Assembly (NCBI GenBank): GCA_045646845.1
Contig: JAZRLO010000015.1
Location: 66,605-130,604 of the forward strand
Source of the DNA: HGM04593 sp045646845
GTDB taxonomy: Bacteria; Bacteroidota; Bacteroidia; Bacteroidales; Bacteroidaceae
Length of the DNA: 64,000 nt
Reading direction: 5' to 3'
The notes below the pieces were generated by a model, which was not told where the DNA came from, searched no databases, and saw only the letters and a program-made list of their open reading frames with translations. A program made the position numbers and the translations under genes. Each line of letters starts with the position of its first letter. Within the stretch, counting starts at the first letter, position 1. Below, piece after piece: positions 53,530 to 60,268 of this stretch.

Positions 53530-53916
53530 ATGGATAAACTAAGGACCTTCACCGACAGCCGCGGTAACCTGACCATCGCAGAGGAAGGGATTGAAGTCCC
53601 GTTCAAGATACAGCGCGTCTATTGGATACACGGAGTCCCCGAGGGAGAAGAACGCGGCAAGCACTCGAACCGGGTATCATCGGAATACGTCATTGCCGTA
53701 AGCGGCAGTGTCGATATAACCCTTGAGGATACCGAAGGCAGGCGCACATACCATCTCGATTCAAGGGAGAAGGGGCTCCTGATTCCGCCCGACACCTGGG
53801 ACGAGATAAGAAACTTCTCGCCCGATGCAGTACTGCTCGTACTTGCATCACACTCTTATGACGAAAGCGCATACATAAACTCCTACGAAGAGTTCCTCCA
53901 AAGCATAGGCAAATGA
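53530..53916 (+). CDS. FdtA/WxcM-like cupin (dTDP-sugar 3,4-ketoisomerase family)
   Basis: A 128-residue single-domain cupin. The block DSRGNLTIAEEG and the motif GVPEGEERGKHSN (cupin His), followed by SEYVIAVSGSVDITLED, match FdtA/WxcM C-terminal-type proteins, which isomerise dTDP-4-keto-6-deoxyhexoses before 3-amination. The gene is followed by an acyltransferase (4-nt overlap ATGA at 53913-53916) and a DegT aminotransferase, the combination used for 3-acylamino-3,6-dideoxy sugars. The sugar itself is an inference from context. Confidence 0.82.
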   Translation: MDKLRTFTDSRGNLTIAEEGIEVPFKIQRVYWIHGVPEGEERGKHSNRVSSEYVIAVSGSVDITLEDTEGRRTYHLDSREKGLLIPPDTWDEIRNFSPDAVLLVLASHSYDESAYINSYEEFLQSIGK

Positions 53917-54878
53917 AAGACGCGACCGGAAACAGGATAACGGCAGAACGATATACCGGCGACATGGCCGATGTTTGGAACCGGTTTGTAGAGGAGAGCC
54001 GCAACGGCACATTCCTCCACAACAGGGGCTATATGGACTATCACAGCGACCGTTTTTCGGACCACTCCCTGATGTTCTATTGCAACGGAGAGCTTATCGC
54101 CCTGCTGCCGGCACACATGAAGGACGGGATGTTCTGTTCGCACAACGGGCTCACATACGGCGGCCTGCTGCTTGGCAACAACGCGACAGCCGAAACCACG
54201 CTGGATATATTCGCAGCTCTCCGCCGACACTTAGAAGAGAGAGGAGGAGTCAAAGGAATCATCTACAGGCCAGCCCCGCATATCTACCACCGCTATCCCT
54301 GCGAAGAAGACCTTTATGCCCTTTTCCGCAACGGAGCAATACTCACCGAATGCAAAGCCTCATCGGTTATCGAAATGTCAAATGCAATCCCGTTCAGAGG
54401 ACGGCGCAGACTGACGGCGGCAATGAAGAACCGGCTGCACATAAAAGAGGAGAACAACTTTTCGAGGTTCTGGGAGATACTCGGCGAGCGTCTGCAGAGC
54501 AGATATGGCGTAGCCCCGGTACACACGCTCGAGGAGATTGAACTCCTGCACAGCCGTTTCCCCGACAACATAAAGCTGTTCACCGTTTCGGACGACAACG
54601 ACAACATTCTTGGCGGAACAGTACTGTACATAACCGGACAGACAGTACACATGCAATACAGCGGAACAACAGCGGAGGGACGGCGTACAAGCGCGCTCGA
54701 CCACCTGTACGAACACCTTATAGGCGAACGCTTCACCACAAAGAGATATTTCGATTTCGGCATATCGGTAGAGGATGGGGGCAATTATCTCAACAGCGGC
54801 CTGATAGCCTACAAGGAACGCCTGGGCGGACGCACAATCACCTACGACACCTACACGATTGACCTAAAAACGACATAG
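53913..54878 (+). CDS. GNAT/FemAB-like acyltransferase
   Basis: A 321-residue protein with a double GNAT (FemAB-like) layout: first lobe with NGTFLHNRGYMDYHSDRFSD and GLTYGGLLLG, second with the core YITGQTVHMQYSGTTAEGRR and GISVEDGGNYLNSGLIAYKE. Such proteins transfer acyl or aminoacyl groups. Lying between the ketoisomerase-like and the aminotransferase gene, it is the best candidate for N-acylating the new amino sugar, in place of the usual LbH-type FdtC. No membrane anchor. Confidence 0.7.
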   Translation: MKDATGNRITAERYTGDMADVWNRFVEESRNGTFLHNRGYMDYHSDRFSDHSLMFYCNGELIALLPAHMKDGMFCSHNGLTYGGLLLGNNATAETTLDIFAALRRHLEERGGVKGIIYRPAPHIYHRYPCEEDLYALFRNGAILTECKASSVIEMSNAIPFRGRRRLTAAMKNRLHIKEENNFSRFWEILGERLQSRYGVAPVHTLEEIELLHSRFPDNIKLFTVSDDNDNILGGTVLYITGQTVHMQYSGTTAEGRRTSALDHLYEHLIGERFTTKRYFDFGISVEDGGNYLNSGLIAYKERLGGRTITYDTYTIDLKTT

Positions 54879-54880
54879 AG

Positions 54881-55984
54881 ATGACAAGATACTGCGACCT
54901 CAAGAAGATAAACGGTGCATACATGGATGAGATAAATGCCGCGTTGGCACGGGCGGCCTCAAGCGGATGGTATATCCGCGGAGAGGAGTGCCGTAAGTTC
55001 GAGGAGGAGTTCGCGGCATATTGCGGCTGCAGTTGCTGTATAGGAACAGGAAACGGGCTTGACGCACTTGCCATAATACTTCAGGCATACCGCGAAATGG
55101 GGACGATGAAAGAGGGTGACGAAGTAATTGTTCCGGCCAACACATACATAGCAACCATACTTGCCGTAATGCAGGCAGGAATGAAACCGGTCCTGTGCGA
55201 ACCGGATGCAATGAGTTTCAACATAGACCCTAAAAGAATAGAGCCCTTAATCACTGAACGCACGCGCGCAATAATGCCGGTACACCTGTACGGGCAGACA
55301 GCAGAGATGGAAGCTATAATGAAGATTGCAGGCAAGCACTCGCTGAAAGTCATAGAGGATGCCGCACAGGCGCATGGTGCGGAGTACAAAGGAAGACGCG
55401 CAGGCAACTTGGGCGATGCGGCAGGATTCAGTTTCTACCCCGGAAAGAACCTTGGCGCACTGGGTGACGGCGGCGCGATAACGACCAACGACAAAGAGCT
55501 GGCGAAAACGGCACGCGCCATAGCCAACTACGGTTCGCACAAGAAGTACATAAACATATACAAAGGCGTCAACAGCCGTCTCGACGAGCTGCAGGCTGCC
55601 GTGCTTGGCATAAAACTGCAGTACCTGGACAAAGAGAACGGAAGGAGACGTGAGATTGCAGCAAGATACACCGAGGAGATACGCAACGATGCCATTTCAC
55701 TGCCGGTAATCGAAGAAATGAACAGACACGTGTTCCACATATTCCCTATTCTTTGCCAAAGCAGGGACAGATTGCAGGAACACCTCTCAACCGAAGGGAT
55801 AGAAACACTTGTGCACTACCCTGTCCCACCGCACAGACAACAGGCTCTCAAGGAGTTTTCCGCGCTCGAACTGCCAATCACGGAACTCATACACGACCGC
55901 GAATTGAGCCTGCCATGCAACCCCGGAATGAGTGACGATGAGGTCACGGCTGTCATTGAAGCAGTGAACCGATACAGAGCCTGA
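54881..55984 (+). CDS. DegT/DnrJ/EryC1-family sugar aminotransferase (FdtB-like)
   Basis: A 367-residue PLP-dependent aminotransferase. The catalytic Lys is Lys189 in SFYPGKNLGALGDGGAI; VIEDAAQAHGAEYKGRRAGN gives the cofactor region, and SRLDELQAAVLGIKLQYLD the family block. It transfers an amino group from glutamate to a nucleotide-linked keto sugar. It starts 2 nt after the acyltransferase stop, and with the FdtA-like gene fits a pathway to a 3-amino-3,6-dideoxyhexose for surface polysaccharide or glycoprotein. The dTDP-hexose synthesis genes (rmlAB) are not in the window. Confidence 0.88.
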   Translation: MTRYCDLKKINGAYMDEINAALARAASSGWYIRGEECRKFEEEFAAYCGCSCCIGTGNGLDALAIILQAYREMGTMKEGDEVIVPANTYIATILAVMQAGMKPVLCEPDAMSFNIDPKRIEPLITERTRAIMPVHLYGQTAEMEAIMKIAGKHSLKVIEDAAQAHGAEYKGRRAGNLGDAAGFSFYPGKNLGALGDGGAITTNDKELAKTARAIANYGSHKKYINIYKGVNSRLDELQAAVLGIKLQYLDKENGRRREIAARYTEEIRNDAISLPVIEEMNRHVFHIFPILCQSRDRLQEHLSTEGIETLVHYPVPPHRQQALKEFSALELPITELIHDRELSLPCNPGMSDDEVTAVIEAVNRYRA

Positions 55985-56026
55985 GAAGCCTGAGAAGTTG
56001 CGCAAACCCAAAAACAAGTTGAAATA

Positions 56027-56058
56027 TTTGCGATTTCAAATGAATTGTAATACCTTTG
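56027..56058 (+). promoter_or_regulatory. Promoter of tRNA-Gln
   Basis: TTTG at 56027-56030, 20-nt spacer, TACCTTTG at 56051-56058, exact at both elements. Start near 56065, about 25 nt before the mature 5' end. Confidence 0.85.
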
Positions 56059-56089
56059 CACCGCTCTTCGAAAGAGAGCGCAAGAGGAT

Positions 56090-56160
56090 TGTCCTATGGT
56101 GTAATGGTAGCACAACAGGTTTTGGTTCTGTTTGTCCTGGTTCGAATCCGGGTAGGACAA
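56090..56160 (+). tRNA. tRNA-Gln (anticodon UUG)
   Basis: A 71-nt cloverleaf: perfect 7-bp acceptor stem TGTCCTA/TAGGACA, 4-bp D stem, anticodon stem ACAGG/TCTGT with loop TTTTGGT (anticodon TTG), T stem CCTGG/CCGGG with loop TTCGAAT, discriminator A. CCA not encoded (next bases CAA). Confidence 0.95.
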
Positions 56161-56162
56161 CA

Positions 56163-56198
56163 AAAAAAGAAGTCAGTTCACGAACTGACTTCTTTTTT
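56163..56198. terminator. Terminator after tRNA-Gln
   Basis: A stem of ~16 bp (AAGAAGTCAGTTC/GAACTGACTTCTT core, 56163-56179 with 56182-56198) with A and T runs on its flanks, so it can also end the convergent luxS transcript. Confidence 0.88.
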
Positions 56199-56212
56199 CA
56201 TACGGTATCATA

Positions 56213-56692
56213 TCATGTGGGATAGTTCAGATTCTCCTCCGTCGCACACTCAAGCACCTCACGAAGATACTTGGCGGCCTCCCAACGGGCCTCGGGCAAA
56301 TTCATCAACAGATAGTTGCCGCAGTCGCGTGCTGTGGCACCGGGAACCTCGCCCTCGTACGATGCGACAAACGAGAATGTCTCCTTGACGAGAGGCAATA
56401 TCTCAGCCGACGAGACATCACCTTTCACAATGAGGTAATTACCCGTAAGACACCCCATTGGCCCCCAATAGACAATACGGTTTGCCCACACAGGATGGTT
56501 CCTGAGGAACGTGGCCGCAAGGTGTTCAATCGTATGTATTGCACTTGGACTGAGGACCGGCTCGCGGTTCGGTTCCTTCATCCGCACATCGAACGTGGTA
56601 ACGGTCTCGCCGCCCACGCTGTCCTGACGCGACACATATATGCCGCGTTTCAGGCGTATATGGTCAATAGTAAAGCTCGGTATCTTCTCCAT
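56213..56692 (-). CDS. luxS: S-ribosylhomocysteine lyase
   Basis: A 159-residue LuxS. Zinc site: His53 and His57 in HTIEH and Cys124 in ARDCGNY; catalytic Cys81 in WGPMGCLTGNY; Glu56 as base. It splits S-ribosylhomocysteine into homocysteine and DPD, the precursor of autoinducer-2. The mtnN gene, whose product makes its substrate, lies 6 nt upstream on the same transcript, so the activated-methyl cycle is completed by the pair. Confidence 0.97.
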   Translation of the reverse strand: MEKIPSFTIDHIRLKRGIYVSRQDSVGGETVTTFDVRMKEPNREPVLSPSAIHTIEHLAATFLRNHPVWANRIVYWGPMGCLTGNYLIVKGDVSSAEILPLVKETFSFVASYEGEVPGATARDCGNYLLMNLPEARWEAAKYLREVLECATEENLNYPT

Positions 56693-56698
56693 AGCGGT

Positions 56699-57394
56699 TC
56701 AAAGTTTTGAAAGGAAGCTGCGTGTCACGCCGAATGAACGGTTCGCCATCTCGCCCCAGAAATTCTCATACTGCTGAATATGCTTGTCAATGCCCGGAGT
56801 GTCGCTTATTATGCGGAAACTCACAAAAGGCACACCATAGACGTGGCAGGTCTGCGCAATGGCAGCCGACTCCATATCAACAGCCAGACCGGCGGGGAAG
56901 TTATCCTTAATCTTGTCAAGTTCGTCGCGGTTGGTAATGAACTGGTCGCCGGTACATATGAGACCGGCATGTATGCGGGTCCTGTTGTCGGCATCGTCAT
57001 TCAGCGACTCTGCCGCACGGCACATGGCCTCATCGGCAGCAAACACAGCCGGCATGCCCTGCACCTGACCATACTCGCACCCCATTCCGCACCACACGTC
57101 GTGGTACACGATTGAGGAGCTCACCACAACATCCATCACGCCCAGGCAACAGTCTATGCCACCGGCAACACCGGTGCTCACCATTGCATCGGGCGAAAAA
57201 GCGCGGATTAGCTCGGCAGCACCAAGCGCTGCATTCACCTTGCCTATTCCGCACTGGCGCAGAATAATCTCGTTCCCGCCGACATGCCCCACCAGGTAGC
57301 CTATACCGTTTCTCTCGCAGTCGGCAACCCCGTCGAGCATAGCAGCAAGCTGCTCAAACTCAGAGGTCATCGCCGTCAATACGCCTATCTTCAT
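56699..57394 (-). CDS. mtnN: 5'-methylthioadenosine/S-adenosylhomocysteine nucleosidase
   Basis: A 231-residue nucleosidase of the PNP/UDP fold. The glycine-rich MVSTGVAGGIDCCLGVMDVV and the C-terminal VDMESAAIAQTCHVYGVPFV with the catalytic region FRIISDTPG are intact. It hydrolyses SAH to adenine and S-ribosylhomocysteine, and MTA to adenine and methylthioribose. luxS follows at 6 nt; the transporter precedes by 39 nt. Confidence 0.95.
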   Translation of the reverse strand: MKIGVLTAMTSEFEQLAAMLDGVADCERNGIGYLVGHVGGNEIILRQCGIGKVNAALGAAELIRAFSPDAMVSTGVAGGIDCCLGVMDVVVSSSIVYHDVWCGMGCEYGQVQGMPAVFAADEAMCRAAESLNDDADNRTRIHAGLICTGDQFITNRDELDKIKDNFPAGLAVDMESAAIAQTCHVYGVPFVSFRIISDTPGIDKHIQQYENFWGEMANRSFGVTRSFLSKL

Positions 57395-57433
57395 TGTATA
57401 ATAAATATTTTATCTACATTCAGGTTTTAACCT

Positions 57434-58582
57434 TTACAATATCATCGACACGAGCACATACATCCAATGCGCTGCAATTCCTGCCGCAAGACCACCAATT
57501 GTGTGCGAAAGAATATCCTTTGAAGTAAGACGACGATAGCCAAGAGCATCCAGCATCGCTGTATGAGTACTTAGGAAACCGCTCCAGCACATACCTATGG
57601 CTGTGAACACAGCAATAGCATTGCCATCAATCCAACCCTCGGCTGCAAAGTTAGGAATTAGACCCAACGCTGCACCGACAGCACCGATAGCTGTGATTGG
57701 GAATGCAATAAGGTGAGGGTCGGTAAAACCGAACAGCCACTCGAAAAGGAAACTCAACTTTGAACCAATCCTTGGGAGCAACTCAACACCCTGATAAGCT
57801 GCACCGGTGAAATCGCCGGTTGCCTTGTCGGGGCCGAATGTAAATATCATCACTAAAGTAGATATCACAAGTACACCCGGAATAATCATCATACCCACGT
57901 CTACACCTGTACGTCCACCATCGAGCAACGAATCAAGGATACGGAGGAAAACAGGTTTTCTATTATGCACCTCTCTGCTATCCTCAACCTCATCCAATTC
58001 CGCCGCATTCTCCTCCTTGAAGCGAGGGTAGGCCTTGACCACAAAATACTGCATAAGCCTTGTAGAAACTATACAACCTATCATGGCACCTATGAATCCC
58101 ACAAAAGACTCCATAAAATAGCCCTGGCCAATCATAAACACAATAACCAGAAGACCCATACCGAAGGATGTTCCGAAGTTGTTGAGCGAAATGAACTGAT
58201 ACTTCTTGAAGTATGACGCAAACTTCTTATCCTGGGCCAATGAAATAATGGCAGGGTTGTCCGAGAGGAATGTAAGCACAGCACCCAACGAAGCCACACC
58301 GGGAAGGTTGAAAAGAGGTTTCATCAGCGGGCGAAGCAACTTCTCAAGCAGATTCACGACACCGAACTCGACAAAGATTTTTCCAATGGCACCGGTCAAC
58401 ACGCATATTGCCATAAGGTAGAACACGGTATTGAGCAAAAGATCATGTGCCGTATTCATCACAGTGTTGAGCATGTTGGCTGTACCCATCTTGCTGCCAA
58501 GATAACCGAAAAGCAGGATTATCACCGCAAGACATACGATTCCTCCAGGAATCCAGCGACTTAATTTTTTAAAGATTTTCAT
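57434..58582 (-). CDS. Gate-domain (nucleoside recognition/SpmAB-like) membrane transporter
   Basis: A 382-residue polytopic protein with about nine hydrophobic segments and two gate (nucleoside recognition, PF07670-like) halves: VLTFLSDNPAIISLAQDKKF and AIGMCWSGFLSTHTAMLDAL. A charged cytosolic loop (ENAAELDEVEDSREVHN) separates them. Relatives are concentrative nucleoside transporters and the spore-maturation/CD0519 family; the substrate is unknown. It is the first gene of a transporter-mtnN-luxS unit, so it may handle a nucleoside or purine product of that pathway. That is inference from position. Confidence 0.8.
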   Translation of the reverse strand: MKIFKKLSRWIPGGIVCLAVIILLFGYLGSKMGTANMLNTVMNTAHDLLLNTVFYLMAICVLTGAIGKIFVEFGVVNLLEKLLRPLMKPLFNLPGVASLGAVLTFLSDNPAIISLAQDKKFASYFKKYQFISLNNFGTSFGMGLLVIVFMIGQGYFMESFVGFIGAMIGCIVSTRLMQYFVVKAYPRFKEENAAELDEVEDSREVHNRKPVFLRILDSLLDGGRTGVDVGMMIIPGVLVISTLVMIFTFGPDKATGDFTGAAYQGVELLPRIGSKLSFLFEWLFGFTDPHLIAFPITAIGAVGAALGLIPNFAAEGWIDGNAIAVFTAIGMCWSGFLSTHTAMLDALGYRRLTSKDILSHTIGGLAAGIAAHWMYVLVSMIL

Positions 58583-58984
58583 ATAATAGATCTATTTGTT
58601 GTGTTTCCGCATACTCCCGTAGCTCCACAAGAGAAGCCATAATAAATATTCTGCAAAATTATATGTAAAATATGAAACCACAAAACAGAAACGGCTGATT
58701 ACGCGCACATTGCACAAAAGAGGCCGCACCCGTACAAACGCATGCGGCCATTCGGGAAACACAAGCCCCGGAGAGCCCTTCACCAGCACAAGACAACACC
58801 ACCCGGCCCTCTACCGCACACAATGCGGTTACTGTACAAACAGAAGAAGGGCACATATTGTTCAATGGCAAATTAGAACGGCTTTTGTTTGCATATTGAA
58901 ATATTTTGCCGTACTTTGCAATGGAATATCGGCCAGACACACGGGCCGGGCACAACATAGTGAAATAACCTAACACACAAAGAT
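58583..58984. other. Intergenic region between divergent genes
   Basis: 400 nt. It contains the promoter of the transporter operon (58654-58684). On the plus strand TTTG at 58888-58891 with GTACTTTG at 58911-58918 is a poor promoter match for the acyltransferase gene. The middle (58700-58870) is Cys-like, GC-richer and shows no conserved element or gene. Confidence 0.4.
58654..58684 (-). promoter_or_regulatory. Promoter of transporter-mtnN-luxS
   Basis: Minus strand: TTTG (58684-58681), 19-nt spacer, TAATTTTG (58661-58654), exact at both elements. Start near 58647, 65-nt leader. Confidence 0.85.
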
Positions 58985-60133
58985 ATGATTCCAGCAGAAT
59001 TTGACGAAATCCGTCCTTACCTTCCCGAAGAGTTGCCACAGGTATTCGAAGAGCTGATTGCAGACCCCGAGTTCCAAACAGCAATGGGATACGCACTGAA
59101 GGATATACCCTTCGAGAACATCGCGGCCATGATGCGCGCCTCGAAAGACAACCTTGCCTTCCAGTTGTCAATTGTATATCCGTTCCTCAAAGGCGTGCTT
59201 CAGAAGTTGTCGAGCGGATTGACCGTGAGCTATGAGAACAAGGAGAATATGGCAAAATCGCTCTGTATCTCAAACCACCGCGACATAATCATGGACTCGG
59301 CCTTCCTTTGCGTCGCGTTCATTGAGACCGTGAACGACACCGTGGAGATTGCCATTGGCGACAACCTGCTCATACGTCCTTGGATAAAGAAACTCGTACG
59401 CGTGAACCGCAGTTTTATAGTCCAGCGTTCCGCATCGATAAGAGAGATGCTGGCATCATCAAAGAGACTCTCATCGTACATGCACCATGCCATAGCCGAG
59501 CGCAAACAGCCGATATGGCTCGCACAGCGCGAAGGCCGTGCAAAGGACAGCAACGACCGCACTCAGGAGGGTCTTATAAAGATGCTTTCGATGTACAGCA
59601 ACGGCGACATCATTGACGCTCTCAAGGAGCTAAACATCGCACCTACCACAATCTCATACGAGTATGACCCGTGCGACTACCTCAAGGCGAAGGAGTTCCA
59701 GCAGAAACGCGACAACCCCGAGTGGAAGAAGGCACCGCAGGACGACCTCACGAACATGAAGGTGGGCATGTTCGGCTACAAGGGCGGCATACACTACCAC
59801 ATAGCCGACTGCATCAACGATGAGATTGACGCCATTGACCGTAGCCTGGGCAAGAACGAAAAGACTGCCGCAGTGGCACGCATCATTGACAAGCACATAC
59901 ACAGCAACTACAAGTTCTGGGCAATCAATTACTATTTCTATGAACTGCTCACCGGCGATACACGCTTTGCCGACAAATATACAGCCGAAGACAAGGCTAA
60001 GCTCGAAGCCTACCTACAGGGACAGATTGAGAAGATTGACCTCCCCAACCGCGACGACGCCTTCTGCCGCACGAAGATTCTCGAAATGTACGCCAACCCG
60101 GTAATCAACTACCTAAAGGCAACAGAGGAGTAA
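58985..60133 (+). CDS. Glycerol-3-phosphate/lysophospholipid acyltransferase-like protein
   Basis: A 382-residue protein with a PlsB/PlsC-type acyltransferase domain (residues ~95-270). The block ISNHRDIIMDSAFLC replaces the usual HX4D motif with His-x5-Asp; AQREGRAKDSNDRTQEGLIK matches the EGR block. The N-terminal ~90 residues are helical (LPEELPQVFEELIADPEF), and the C-terminal ~130 residues a helical extension. The fatty-acyl acceptor (phospholipid, lipid A or other) cannot be told. No membrane helix; it would act at the inner face of the membrane. A hairpin at 60157-60196 follows. Confidence 0.75.
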   Translation: MIPAEFDEIRPYLPEELPQVFEELIADPEFQTAMGYALKDIPFENIAAMMRASKDNLAFQLSIVYPFLKGVLQKLSSGLTVSYENKENMAKSLCISNHRDIIMDSAFLCVAFIETVNDTVEIAIGDNLLIRPWIKKLVRVNRSFIVQRSASIREMLASSKRLSSYMHHAIAERKQPIWLAQREGRAKDSNDRTQEGLIKMLSMYSNGDIIDALKELNIAPTTISYEYDPCDYLKAKEFQQKRDNPEWKKAPQDDLTNMKVGMFGYKGGIHYHIADCINDEIDAIDRSLGKNEKTAAVARIIDKHIHSNYKFWAINYYFYELLTGDTRFADKYTAEDKAKLEAYLQGQIEKIDLPNRDDAFCRTKILEMYANPVINYLKATEE

Positions 60134-60156
60134 AGAACACCACACAAGAAAAACGT

Positions 60157-60196
60157 GAGGGCGACCCGTAAGTAAATTTGGGTCGCCCTCGCTTTG
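60157..60196. terminator. Terminator after the acyltransferase gene
   Basis: An 11-bp perfect stem GAGGGCGACCC/GGGTCGCCCTC (60157-60167, 60180-60190), 12-nt loop, T-rich but broken tail. It lies between convergent genes. Confidence 0.7.
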
Positions 60197-60268
60197 TTTG
60201 GTTGAATAAAAAGAGTTTTAAGCTCATATCATGGTTCACCTGCAAAGCCTACAGTTGGAGATTCCGCA

